The notes: a model not told the origin generated them from the sequence alone. A DNA stretch of 64,000 nt from BOKV01 sp041739465 (GCA_041739465.1 JBGSNX010000023.1:36755-100754); one strand, 5' to 3'; positions 18,420-26,874 are shown, numbered from the stretch's first letter. Made by a program: numbers and translations.

Positions 18420-19376
18420 TCACTGGGCGCGGGATTTCATAATGTTGCTGCGCAGCATCGGCCCGCCGGCAGAAGCCCGCCTCCAGACCGCTGGCGTTAC
18501 CCCGGTCGCTTCACGGAAAACCGTTGTGAAGTGCGACTGTGAACTGAAACCGCACTCAAGTGCGATGTCGACCAACGGCGCGGCTCCGCGCAGAAGCAGT
18601 TTCGCCTGCTCGATGCGGCACTGAATCAGATACTGGTGGGGTGAAATACCCATCGACCTGGTGAACGCTGAACAAAAATGATGCTGTGAAAGGCCGGCGA
18701 TCCCTGCAATTTCCGCCAGCTTGATCCTGGACTTTGCATGGCTGTTCATGAATTCAATGACCCGCGCCATTCGCCGGGAGTCCAGACCATGCAGTGGTGC
18801 TACCCGGCGGATGCCAATGTTCGAATGGTGTCTCACCAGATGCAGGCCAAGCAGGATCGCCATCGCATCCATTTCCAGTGCTGATGCTGGAACCGAGTGA
18901 TCGACTGACCTTTGGATATAGGTGTCAGCCAGCACCCTCAAACGTGGATCGCGAACGAAAATCCTGTCATCGCGCAGTTCCAGTCCGTTGGCATCGTGCA
19001 AACCTTCGTAAGAAGCAATTCTCGCAAGAAAACTTCTCTGAAGGTAGATGTGGGCAAAAATTGAATCACCGCGTGAAGCCCATGATCGTGGTCCGCTGCC
19101 TGAATAGAGTACCGTCTGATCCGGATAGGGCCCGGTAACATGGCCGGCGAACTTGCCGCTTCGCCGCTCGAACGGTGCGCCGCCAAACAACACGGTAATT
19201 GTGGCATGACTGTCGCTTGGATACTCGGCCTCAAATCCATTTGGAGATCGCCAAAGCGCAACGGGAACATTCCAATTTTCTTCTATGCCGCGAAGCCCAG
19301 TGGATTTTATTTGCCCGATGTTTTTGCGGATGTGCTCCACCTGCGACGGCAGGAACGGCGATGTATCAGGATTCAT
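18420..19376 (-). CDS. AraC-family transcriptional regulator
   Basis: A 318-residue regulator. The C-terminal region, about residues 205-305, has the two AraC helix-turn-helix motifs: IKLAEIAGIAGLSQHHFCSA and the conserved second part around IALECGFSSQSHFTTVFREA, then GVTPAVWRR. The N-terminal 200 residues form an effector domain with no recognisable ligand signature. The start MNPDTSPF at 19376 is the only good one. A 240-bp region (19377-19616) without a gene lies upstream. Probable targets are itself and the two exported-protein genes downstream on the same strand; this is inferred only from position. Confidence 0.88.
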   Translation of the reverse strand: MNPDTSPFLPSQVEHIRKNIGQIKSTGLRGIEENWNVPVALWRSPNGFEAEYPSDSHATITVLFGGAPFERRSGKFAGHVTGPYPDQTVLYSGSGPRSWASRGDSIFAHIYLQRSFLARIASYEGLHDANGLELRDDRIFVRDPRLRVLADTYIQRSVDHSVPASALEMDAMAILLGLHLVRHHSNIGIRRVAPLHGLDSRRMARVIEFMNSHAKSRIKLAEIAGIAGLSQHHFCSAFTRSMGISPHQYLIQCRIEQAKLLLRGAAPLVDIALECGFSSQSHFTTVFREATGVTPAVWRRASAGGPMLRSNIMKSRAQ

Positions 19377-19616
19377 TCCAGTTCCCCCACAAGGCAGAGA
19401 ATGCAGAATTGAAACTGCGCAGCAGGATCAGGTGGAGCCTTGCAGAAAGAAAATTCCACTGAATTCCTTCCAACCGATTGGTCGCATTCATGAAGTCCAA
19501 TTTTGGTTAGCATGGCGAAGGCTCGGGGTTATTTCAGAAAGTTCCGGCGGAATTTCAGAAAGATACCATCGGCGGGAATCACATGAAAAACACAGATTTG
19601 CGATTTCAAACAAAAC

Positions 19617-20087
19617 TCATCCCACTGCGACCTGATCCCCCAAACGCAACTCGCCAGGCCTGACAACCATTGCCGTAATGCCGCCATGTCCGCGCATGGC
19701 ATTGTAACCGCCGGGGCCAAGCACCTGTTCCATGCGCGAGCAGGGCGCGCAGACATCGACGGCTTCCAGAACCACATTGCCGATCCGGATTTGCCTGCCC
19801 TTGAGCGCCGTAAGATTGATGCCAGAGACCGCGAGATTGCGGCGCAACAACGCCGGATCGATTTCGTGGAGACCGCAAAGCGCGGCAATCACCGGCAGGT
19901 GCTCCCACTGGATCAGCGTCACTGCCCTTGGTCCCGGCCTGCTGCGATGGTCGCCGGCTAGGCCGCCTTCACCCACATCTGCCGCTGAAACGGACCGGAC
20001 CGGTAAGCGCCGCGCCGGGCGAAGCCCGATGAATTCCAGCCGCCCGAACTTTGGAAATCTCGCTGTGAGTTCGGCAATTGTTTCCAT
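19617..20087 (-). CDS. MOSC domain protein
   Basis: A 156-residue single-domain MOSC (MOCO sulfurase C-terminal) protein. The key motif is DVCAPCSRMEQVLG, with the conserved cysteine that can carry sulfane sulfur, followed by the glycine-rich GYNAMRGHGGITAMV and the closing PGELRLGDQVAV strand. Earlier, AGDHRSRPGPRAVTLIQWEH matches the family's first conserved block. Such proteins are related to YiiM/YuaD, which act in N-hydroxylated base detoxification or molybdenum cofactor sulfur transfer; which applies here is not shown. It is divergent from the alkyltransferase gene (start at 20148) with 60 bp between starts, so they share a promoter region. Confidence 0.85.
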   Translation of the reverse strand: METIAELTARFPKFGRLEFIGLRPARRLPVRSVSAADVGEGGLAGDHRSRPGPRAVTLIQWEHLPVIAALCGLHEIDPALLRRNLAVSGINLTALKGRQIRIGNVVLEAVDVCAPCSRMEQVLGPGGYNAMRGHGGITAMVVRPGELRLGDQVAVG

Positions 20088-20147
20088 CGGCTTTCCAATC
20101 TGGCAGTTTTCGGGTGGCTTTGGACCCCGAATGGGTGAAAATACCCC

Positions 20148-20669
20148 ATGCAGGAATCAGTCACACGATACACCTACATTGAGAGTCCGGTTGGCGCACT
20201 GCTGCTGGCCGGATCGGACCAGTTGCTGGAATGCGTCAGCTTTCCTTCCGGCCACGGTGTGCGCAAACCCAAACCGCACTGGCAGGAGGATGCCGGAGCG
20301 TTTGCCGAAACATCGCGCCAGCTTCGGGCGTGGTTTGCAGGCGACATCCTGGAGTTTGACTTGCCCTTGGAGCCGGCAGCGGACCCGTTTGCAGCAGCCG
20401 TCCGCAAAGCGATGCTGGCAATACCTTATGGCGAAACCGCCACTTATGGCGAAGTAGCAAGATCGATTGGCGAGCCCGTCTCGGCCAGCCGGGCAATCGG
20501 CGCTGCCTGTGGCGCGAACCCGCTGCCGATCATCGTGCCCTGCCATCGCGTGGTGGGCGCGGGTGGATCGCTGACCGGCTTTGGTGGCGGGCTTGAGACA
20601 AAGAAAATGCTGCTCGATCTCGAATTCCGGAGGCGGCCCCCCAGCGGCACGCTGTTTTCCCTCGCCTGA
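20148..20669 (+). CDS. ogt: Methylated-DNA-protein-cysteine S-methyltransferase (Ogt type)
   Basis: A 173-residue single-domain alkyltransferase that removes O6-alkyl groups from guanine by self-alkylation. The N-terminal domain (SPVGALLLAGSDQLLE) is followed by the ATYGEVARSIGEPVSASRA recognition helix and the active-site IVPCHRVVG. A C-terminal GGGLETKKMLLDLE completes the usual fold. The protein has a normal length and all key residues. It duplicates the activity expected from the Ada-like protein at 8712. Its start is divergent from the MOSC gene; it converges on slyX with a 14-bp gap. Confidence 0.93.
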   Translation: MQESVTRYTYIESPVGALLLAGSDQLLECVSFPSGHGVRKPKPHWQEDAGAFAETSRQLRAWFAGDILEFDLPLEPAADPFAAAVRKAMLAIPYGETATYGEVARSIGEPVSASRAIGAACGANPLPIIVPCHRVVGAGGSLTGFGGGLETKKMLLDLEFRRRPPSGTLFSLA

Positions 20670-20683
20670 AATCGACCCTGATC

Positions 20684-20887
20684 TCACCAATGCGGCGGGC
20701 GGGCACTTTCGGCAGCGGGCGTCACTGTATCTTCAAGTGCCATGAAGCGGTCGGCCATAGCATCGAGCTTCTTTTGCATGCGCCGCAATTGTTCGCCCTG
20801 ATTGGCCATTTCAGCGGACATTTCGTCGATGGTCTTTGTCTGGTGCGCGACAAGTTCTTCCAGCGACTGCAAGCGTTGGTCGTTCAT
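20684..20887 (-). CDS. slyX: SlyX family coiled-coil protein
   Basis: A 67-residue protein made of heptad-like coiled coil (RLQSLEELVAHQTKTIDEM, then GEQLRRMQKKLDAMADRF) ending in the SlyX-typical aromatic tail PPHW. The function is unknown. The start ATG overlaps the stop of the upstream thioesterase (ATGA, 20884-20887), so it is co-translated with it. Confidence 0.85.
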   Translation of the reverse strand: MNDQRLQSLEELVAHQTKTIDEMSAEMANQGEQLRRMQKKLDAMADRFMALEDTVTPAAESARPPHW

Positions 20888-21318
20888 TTGATATAGTCCT
20901 CCAACTGGCCGCGCATGGCTGTTCCAATATCCTTGGGCTTTCGGGTCAGCCTGTCGACATAGACATGCACGAAATAGCCCTGTGCTGCTGCCCGCTCTTC
21001 ATCGCCGCGAAACAGGGCGATCTCGTAACGCACCGAAGAGCTTCCCAGATGGGCGACCCGGATGCCCGCGACAATCTTGTCAGGAAACATCAACTCACTG
21101 AAATAGCTGCACCCGGTCTCGACCACCAAGCCAATGGTTTCGCCCTTGTGCGGATCAATCATTTCCTTCTCTGCCAGCCAGCCGTTCACAGCGGTGTCGA
21201 ACAAGGAATAATGCACGACATTGTTCATGTGGCCGTACATGTCATTGTCGGCCCACCGCGTCTGCATGCGCCGGAACAGGCCGAAATCTTCGCGGGACCA
21301 TGGGGATTGGCGGGCCAT
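20884..21318 (-). CDS. YbgC/FcbC-type acyl-CoA thioesterase
   Basis: A 144-residue hotdog thioesterase of the 4-hydroxybenzoyl-CoA type. RWADNDMYGHMNNVVHYSLF contains the catalytic-type Asp and the GHMNN motif, and the domain closes with YFVHVYVDRLTRKP. The frame is open to 21390, but the start at 21318 (MARQSPW) gives the usual length. The stop overlaps the slyX start by 4 bp. The substrate is unknown. Confidence 0.86.
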   Translation of the reverse strand: MARQSPWSREDFGLFRRMQTRWADNDMYGHMNNVVHYSLFDTAVNGWLAEKEMIDPHKGETIGLVVETGCSYFSELMFPDKIVAGIRVAHLGSSSVRYEIALFRGDEERAAAQGYFVHVYVDRLTRKPKDIGTAMRGQLEDYIK

Positions 21319-21565
21319 TTGGCGTACACTCCGGATTGGGTAAGGTTGGGTTGAGATAGCGCCGCGATCATGACAAAGGCAAGTTGGCATTGGACTTCTG
21401 TGCCCGGCGCCGAATGGGAGCCCCGAAATTTTACCGTTTGATAAAAATTTGGCGAACTATCGCGGTTTGCGGTTCTGGGTGGCCTTGTGCAAGTCGAAAC
21501 TTTGCGCAAACTAGCCACAGGAGAAGCCGGGCCTTTCAGGAATGCACCGGCCGGGAAGCAACGGC
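21319..21565. promoter_or_regulatory. Upstream region of the nucleoside transport operon with an AT-rich inverted repeat
   Basis: A 247-bp gap between the divergent thioesterase and the ABC ATPase. It contains AAATTTT (21426-21432) and its complement AAAATTT (21444-21450), a 7-bp inverted repeat with an 11-bp spacer in an otherwise GC-rich area. This could be an operator or part of the promoter for the nucleoside operon. No regulator gene of the operon lies beside it. The bound protein is unknown. Confidence 0.35.
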
Positions 21566-23149
21566 ATGGCTGAAACGGCAACAATGGCACCGAAAGAGCA
21601 AACCTCAGCTGATCCATTGGCGATCGAACTGATCGGAATTTCCAAGCGCTTCGGCGCGGTGGAAGCCAACAAGAACATTTCCATGCAGGTCGCCAAGGGC
21701 TCCATCCATGGCATCATTGGTGAAAACGGCGCGGGCAAGTCGACATTGATGTCGATCCTGTACGGCTTCTACCATGCCGACAGCGGCGAGATTCGCGTCA
21801 AGGGCAAGACCATCAGGATCGCGGACAGCCAAGCCGCAATCAGCGCCGGCATTGGCATGGTCCACCAGCACTTTATGCTGGTTCACAATTTCACGGTGCT
21901 GGAGAATGTCATGCTTGGCGCCGAAGATGGCGCCATCCTTTCCAATGGCGGCAACAATGCGCGCCAAACTTTGAAGCGCCTCGAAAAGGAATATGCCCTG
22001 GAGGTGGATCCGGACGGCATCATCGAAGAACTGCCGGTTGGGGTGCAGCAGCGCGTTGAAATCTTGAAAGCCTTGTATCGCGGCGCCGAAATCCTGATCC
22101 TTGACGAACCGACCGGCGTTTTGACCCCTGCCGAAGCGGACCATCTGTTCCGCATCCTAGAGCAGCTCAAGTCGCAGGGCAAAACTGTCATCCTGATCAC
22201 CCACAAGCTCCGCGAGATCATGGCGATCACCGATACTGTGTCGGTCATGCGGCGCGGCGAGATCGTTGCAACCCGCAAGACCGCAGAAACCAGTGTTGAA
22301 GAACTGGCCGAACTGATGGTGGGTCGCCGTGTCTTGCTGCACGTCGAAAAGGGCAAGGCCAATCCGGGCGAGGTAAAACTTTCGGTGAAAGGTCTGTCGG
22401 TTCGCGATGGACGCGGCGTCATGATGGTGGACAACGTTTCTTTTGACGTTCGCGCTGGCGAAATTGTCGGAATTGCAGGCGTTGCAGGCAATGGCCAATC
22501 GCAATTGCTGGAAGCGCTGGCCGGCATCCGCCGTGCAGAATCGGGCGTAGTCCTGATGGAAGGCGAAACCATCGACGTGACCGGCGCTGCCGATCCGGCG
22601 ATGCTGCGTCGCCGTGGCCTGGCGCATGTGCCCGAAGACCGTCACCACATGGGCCTTGTCCTGCCGTTTGAGGAAAACGAAAACGCGATCCTGGGCTATC
22701 ACGACCGCGATTCCTTTGTGAATGGCCCGTTTCTGGACATCGAAGCCATTCGCGCCGATGCAAAGAAGAAGATCGAAAGCTACGACATCCGTCCGCCGGA
22801 TTGCCGACTGAAGACGGCCAATTTTTCCGGGGGCAACCAGCAAAAAATCGTTCTTGCCCGCGAAATGGAAACAAACCCCGATGTCTTGATCATCGGCCAG
22901 CCGACCCGTGGTGTCGATGTCGGCGCGATCGAGTTCATCCACCGCCGCATCATTGAAATGCGCGATGCTGGCAAGGCAATCCTTCTGGTGTCGGTTGAAC
23001 TGGACGAGATACGTTCCCTGTCGGACCGCATTCTTGTGATGTTTGCCGGCCGGGTGGTTGGCGAGCGCAGCCCGGAAACTGGCGAAGGCGAGATTGGCCT
23101 GCTGATGGCCGGGGTTGAAGGCGACCGCAAAGCGGAGGCAGCCCAGTGA
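21566..23149 (+). CDS. Nucleoside/sugar ABC transporter, tandem ATPase subunit
   Basis: A 527-residue protein with two ATPase domains, the form used by ribose and BMP-type nucleoside importers. Domain 1 has Walker A GENGAGKST, signature LPVGVQQRVEI and Walker B ILILDEPTGVLTP. Domain 2, after about residue 275, has a degenerate P-loop (GVAGNGQSQ) but a good signature FSGGNQQKIVLAREM, as is usual for the second half in this class. The start at 21566 (MAETATMAP) follows a GGGAAG ribosome-binding site; the frame is open to 21542. The stop overlaps the VOC gene by a GTGA. First gene of the nucleoside uptake/catabolism operon. Confidence 0.9.
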   Translation: MAETATMAPKEQTSADPLAIELIGISKRFGAVEANKNISMQVAKGSIHGIIGENGAGKSTLMSILYGFYHADSGEIRVKGKTIRIADSQAAISAGIGMVHQHFMLVHNFTVLENVMLGAEDGAILSNGGNNARQTLKRLEKEYALEVDPDGIIEELPVGVQQRVEILKALYRGAEILILDEPTGVLTPAEADHLFRILEQLKSQGKTVILITHKLREIMAITDTVSVMRRGEIVATRKTAETSVEELAELMVGRRVLLHVEKGKANPGEVKLSVKGLSVRDGRGVMMVDNVSFDVRAGEIVGIAGVAGNGQSQLLEALAGIRRAESGVVLMEGETIDVTGAADPAMLRRRGLAHVPEDRHHMGLVLPFEENENAILGYHDRDSFVNGPFLDIEAIRADAKKKIESYDIRPPDCRLKTANFSGGNQQKIVLAREMETNPDVLIIGQPTRGVDVGAIEFIHRRIIEMRDAGKAILLVSVELDEIRSLSDRILVMFAGRVVGERSPETGEGEIGLLMAGVEGDRKAEAAQ

Positions 23150-23589
23150 CAGAGCCGCGTGCAGTTTCGCTGGTCACTCTGGGCGTTCAGGATCTGGAGC
23201 GCTCACTGGCTTTCTATGAGGCACTGGGATTTTTGAACACAAGCGAAAGCCGCGATACGGTCAAATTCCTGAAAACCGGAAACCTTGTGCTGTCGCTTTT
23301 CCCGCGCAAGGAACTGGCGCGCGATGCTGACGTGAGCGATGCGCCAACCGGCTTTTCAGCTGTGACTTTGGGCATGAATTTCCCGGAAGTTGCGCAGGTG
23401 GATGCATTTCATGCCCGTGCGATTGCAGCCGGTGCCAGGGAACTGAAGCACCCTCAGTCCGTTTTTTGGGGTGGTCATTCAGGTTACTTCGCCGATCCCG
23501 ACGGCCATATTTGGGAACTTGCCCACAATCCGTTTTTTCCGATGGACGAACACGGCAGGCTGGACCTGCCGACAGGAGCACAAACGTGA
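23146..23589 (+). CDS. VOC (glyoxalase/bleomycin resistance) family protein inside the transporter operon
   Basis: A 147-residue vicinal-oxygen-chelate fold protein. It has the paired beta-alpha-beta modules: VSLVTLGVQDLERSLAFYEA at the start and GGHSGYFADPDGHIWELAHN near the end, with the terminal Glu metal ligand. It begins with GTG at 23146 in a GTGA overlap with the ATPase gene and ends in a second GTGA overlap with the permease gene (23586-23589). It is therefore translationally locked between two transporter subunits. No substrate can be assigned. Candidates are a lyase, isomerase or dioxygenase acting on a modified nucleoside or aldehyde by-product, but this is speculation. Confidence 0.85.
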   Translation: MTEPRAVSLVTLGVQDLERSLAFYEALGFLNTSESRDTVKFLKTGNLVLSLFPRKELARDADVSDAPTGFSAVTLGMNFPEVAQVDAFHARAIAAGARELKHPQSVFWGGHSGYFADPDGHIWELAHNPFFPMDEHGRLDLPTGAQT

Positions 23590-24710
23590 AAAACGACCTG
23601 CCGCGTTGGGTGGATTTTGGCCTGCTGCCGCTGATAAATCTGGTTGTGGCATTCATGATCGCCGGTCTGGTGGTGGTTTTTGTCGGCGAGAATCCGTTTC
23701 GCGCGGCTTACCTTCTGGTTTCAGGCGCTTTTGGTTCAGGGTACAACATCGGATTCACGCTGTTCTATGCCACCAATTTCATCTTTACCGGGTTGTCGGT
23801 GGCTGTGGCCATCCATTGCGGTTTGTTCAACATCGGCTCGGAGGGGCAAGCCTATATCGGGGGTCTTGGAGTCGCGCTGGTCTGCCTGTCCCTGGATGGA
23901 ACATTCCCGTGGTATTTGAACCTGCCGCTGGGGATTGTCGCAGGCGCAATGTTTGGCGCTCTCTGGGCACTGATCCCCGCCTGGCTTCAGGCAAAACGCG
24001 GCAGCCACATCGTTATCACCACGATCATGTTCAACTTCATCGCCGCCGCCTTGATGACGTGGCTGCTGACCGGCTGGCTCAAGCCGTTGGGCCAGATGGC
24101 CCCGGAAACCCGCACCTTCCTTGAGGGCGCGCACATACCCAAGCTTGGCTGGCTGCTGAATGCGTTCGGGCTCAACATTACCAGCGCCCCGCTCAACATC
24201 TCCTTTCTCGTGGCGTTGCTGGCCTGTTTCTTCGTCTGGGTGCTGATCTGGCGCACGCGCTTTGGCTATGAATTGCGCACCACCGGCATGAACCCGGTTG
24301 CCGCAATTTACGCAGGCATTCCGCAAGCCAAAACCATCGTCATTGCCATGCTCATTTCAGGCGGCCTTGCCGGCATGATGGCCCTGAATTCGCTGATGGG
24401 CGAACAGCACCGGCTCAACCTCGATTTTGTCGCCGGTGCAGGATTTGTCGGTATCGCCGTTGCCCTGATGGGTCGAAACCATCCGGTGGGCATTATCTTT
24501 GCGGCGATGCTGTTTGGCATGATGTACCAGGGCGGCGCAGAACTGGCGTTTGAAATGCCGAAGATCTCACGTGACATGATTGTCGTCATTCAAGGCCTGG
24601 TCATCCTGTTTGCCGGGGCGCTTGAAAACCTTTTCCGTCCGGCGTTGACCGAGTTCTTCCGCAAGAGAAACATGGAGCGCCAAGCCCAAACCCAGCCCGG
24701 CGGAGCATGA
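23586..24710 (+). CDS. Nucleoside ABC transporter permease subunit 1
   Basis: A 374-residue inner-membrane permease of the BPD_transp_2 family (BMP/ribose type). It starts with GTG 23586 in a GTGA overlap with the VOC gene. About eight to ten hydrophobic helices are seen (first around PLINLVVAFMIAGLVVVFVG). It contains the family motif NIGSEGQAYIGGLG and the coupling region NPVAAIYAGI, followed by GGLAGMMALN. The frame is open upstream to 23466 but that part overlaps the VOC gene. The stop overlaps the next permease start (ATGA, 24707-24710). Confidence 0.9.
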   Translation: MKNDLPRWVDFGLLPLINLVVAFMIAGLVVVFVGENPFRAAYLLVSGAFGSGYNIGFTLFYATNFIFTGLSVAVAIHCGLFNIGSEGQAYIGGLGVALVCLSLDGTFPWYLNLPLGIVAGAMFGALWALIPAWLQAKRGSHIVITTIMFNFIAAALMTWLLTGWLKPLGQMAPETRTFLEGAHIPKLGWLLNAFGLNITSAPLNISFLVALLACFFVWVLIWRTRFGYELRTTGMNPVAAIYAGIPQAKTIVIAMLISGGLAGMMALNSLMGEQHRLNLDFVAGAGFVGIAVALMGRNHPVGIIFAAMLFGMMYQGGAELAFEMPKISRDMIVVIQGLVILFAGALENLFRPALTEFFRKRNMERQAQTQPGGA

Positions 24711-25681
24711 GCATGGAATTTTCCACCATCATCCAGATCCTTGACGGAACCGTTCGAACCTCGACGCCGCTGCTGCTGGCAGCGTTGGCCGGGCTCTACT
24801 CGGAACGGGCCGGCGTGTTCGACATCGGCCTTGAAGGCAAAATGCTGGGCGCAGCATTTGCTGCCGGCGCTGCAGCTTCGGTGTTCCAGTCCGCCTGGAT
24901 CGGTCTTGGTTTTGGCATGCTGATCGCGGTTGGCCTTGCATTGGTTCACGGCTTTGCCTCGATCACTGCGCGCGGCAACCAGATTGTATCGGGCGTTGCC
25001 ATCAACTTCTTTGCCGCCGGAACCACGGTGCTTTTGGGCGCTAGCTGGTTTGCCCAGGGCGGACGCACCCCGCAACTTTCCAATGCCGAGCGCTTCAACG
25101 AAATCATCCTGCCGGGAGCCGACGCGCTGCGCGGAGTGCCGATCATTGGTCCGATCTGGTCCGACCTCGTTTCTGGCCATAATTTCCTCGTTTATTTCGC
25201 CTTTTCCATGGTTCCACTGACATGGTGGGTCTTGTACCGCACCCGCTTTGGGCTGCGCCTGCGGGCGGTCGGCGAAAACCCCGCCGCTGTCGACACTGCC
25301 GGGATATCCGTCACATTGTTGCGGTATGAAGCGGTAATCATCTGCGGCATGTTGTGCGGCGTTGCGGGCTCATATCTGGCAATTGCGCAATCGGCCGGGT
25401 TCGTCAAAGGCATGACAGCGGGGCGCGGCTTCATTGCGCTTGCCGCGCTGATCTTTGCCAAATGGAAACCCGTCCCGGTGCTTTTTGCGTGTTTGCTCTT
25501 CGGTTTTCTTGATGCAGTTGCAATTCGCCTGCAGGGTGTCCAACTGCCTGGCATCGGAGAAATCCCGGTTCCGCTGATGCAAGCTACCCCGTATATTCTG
25601 ACCGTCATCCTCTTGGCGGGTTTCATTGGCAAGGCCATTCCGCCACGTGCGGGCGGCGTGCCCTATGTAAAGGAGCGTTGA
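24707..25681 (+). CDS. Nucleoside ABC transporter permease subunit 2
   Basis: A 324-residue second permease of the same importer. Helices are seen along the whole length, and the motif FDIGLEGKMLGAAFAAGAAA corresponds to the NIGSEGQ motif of subunit 1. The coupling loop is RAVGENPAAVDTAGIS. The start at 24707 overlaps the previous stop; a second ATG at 24713 is possible. The gene ends 3 bp before cytidine deaminase. With the ATPase and a BMP binding protein it forms a PnrA/Nup-type nucleoside importer. Confidence 0.9.
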   Translation: MSMEFSTIIQILDGTVRTSTPLLLAALAGLYSERAGVFDIGLEGKMLGAAFAAGAAASVFQSAWIGLGFGMLIAVGLALVHGFASITARGNQIVSGVAINFFAAGTTVLLGASWFAQGGRTPQLSNAERFNEIILPGADALRGVPIIGPIWSDLVSGHNFLVYFAFSMVPLTWWVLYRTRFGLRLRAVGENPAAVDTAGISVTLLRYEAVIICGMLCGVAGSYLAIAQSAGFVKGMTAGRGFIALAALIFAKWKPVPVLFACLLFGFLDAVAIRLQGVQLPGIGEIPVPLMQATPYILTVILLAGFIGKAIPPRAGGVPYVKER

Positions 25682-25684
25682 ACG

Positions 25685-26077
25685 ATGGCCGCAGATCTGC
25701 ACCGTCTGGCCGCATTGGCCATGTCGAGGGCGCATGCCCCCTACTCAAAGTACAATGTCGGGGCAGCAATCCTGACGACCGATGGCCGCACTTTCGCTGG
25801 CTGTAATGTCGAGAATGCCTCGTTTCCTGAAGGCTGGTGCGCAGAAACTAGCGCCATCGCCCACATGGTCATGGATGGCGGGGGCAAGATTGCCGAAGTC
25901 GCGGTCATTTGCGACGTGATCGATTCCATCACGCCTTGCGGTGGTTGCCGCCAGCGGCTGAGCGAATTTGGCACGGCGTCCACAAAGGTGCATCTGTGCG
26001 ACCAGAAGGGCGTCGTGGAGACTGTCACTCTTGGCGAGTTGCTGCCCAAATCCTTCGCCATGGAAACCGTGAAATGA
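25685..26077 (+). CDS. cdd: Cytidine deaminase
   Basis: A 130-residue homotetrameric-type cytidine deaminase converting (deoxy)cytidine to (deoxy)uridine. The N-terminal substrate motif is APYSKYNVGAA. The zinc site is WCAETSA (Cys ligand and proton-shuttling Glu) plus TPCGGCRQRL, which supplies the other two cysteines. The stop overlaps the start of punA (ATGA, 26074-26077). The uridine and deoxyuridine made here can be split by the phosphorylase DeoA encoded downstream. Confidence 0.95.
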   Translation: MAADLHRLAALAMSRAHAPYSKYNVGAAILTTDGRTFAGCNVENASFPEGWCAETSAIAHMVMDGGGKIAEVAVICDVIDSITPCGGCRQRLSEFGTASTKVHLCDQKGVVETVTLGELLPKSFAMETVK

Positions 26078-26874
26078 AACCGGCATCGGCAAGGTTGCTC
26101 GGCGCCCTTGGCGATCTGCGACCGCAGACGGCAGTCGTTCTTGGCTCCGGTCTGGGTGGCCTTGTCGACGCCGTCGACAACCCGGTGCGCTTGGCCTTTG
26201 GCGAGCTTGAAGGCTTTCCGCCATCGGGGGTCAGCGGCCATGCCGGTGAGATTGTCGCCGGAACGATTGGCGGGGTTGCGGTGGTCCTGCTATCCGGCCG
26301 TGTCCACTACTACGAACACGGCAATCCCGCTGCAATGCGCCTGCCGTTGGAGGTGCTCAAGGAAGCCGGTATTCGCAATCTGGTTCTCACCAACTCAGCC
26401 GGATCGCTGCGCGACGACATGCCCCCCGGTTCGGTGATGATGATCAACGACCACATCAACTGGTCCGGCCTCAACCCGTTGATCGGCGAACCCAGCGACG
26501 CCCGTTTTGTCGGCATGACCAGCGCATACCATTCCGGAATGATGCAGGCTGTTCGTCGCTCGGCAGATGCATCGGGCACCATGCTCCACGAAGGCGTCTA
26601 CATGTGGTTCTCCGGCCCCAGCTTTGAGACCCCGGCAGAAATCCGCATGGCACGAATGCTGGGTGCCGATGCCGTCGGCATGTCGACGGTCCCGGAGGTC
26701 ATACTTGGCAGGTTCTTGGGGCTGGATTGCGTTGCCTTTTCGGTGATCACCAATTTCGGGGCTGGCATGACCGGAGGAGAATTGTCGCATGGCGAGACCA
26801 AGGAAATGGCACCCATGGGCGGCAAGATTCTCGGAGCTCTGATTGCCGCTTCCCTTCAGGAGATTTCGCAATGA
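26074..26874 (+). CDS. punA: Purine nucleoside phosphorylase (trimeric PNP type)
   Basis: A 266-residue phosphorylase that splits (deoxy)inosine and (deoxy)guanosine to base and (deoxy)ribose-1-phosphate. The motifs are VLGSGLGGL (phosphate loop), SGHAGEIV, SGRVHYYEHG, NSAGSL, then GPSFETPAEIRM and VGMSTVPEV, all of the PNP/MTAP class rather than hexameric DeoD. The frame is open to 25909, but the start at 26074 gives the normal length and an ATGA overlap with cdd. It overlaps deoC by ATGA (26871-26874). Confidence 0.94.
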   Translation: MKPASARLLGALGDLRPQTAVVLGSGLGGLVDAVDNPVRLAFGELEGFPPSGVSGHAGEIVAGTIGGVAVVLLSGRVHYYEHGNPAAMRLPLEVLKEAGIRNLVLTNSAGSLRDDMPPGSVMMINDHINWSGLNPLIGEPSDARFVGMTSAYHSGMMQAVRRSADASGTMLHEGVYMWFSGPSFETPAEIRMARMLGADAVGMSTVPEVILGRFLGLDCVAFSVITNFGAGMTGGELSHGETKEMAPMGGKILGALIAASLQEISQ

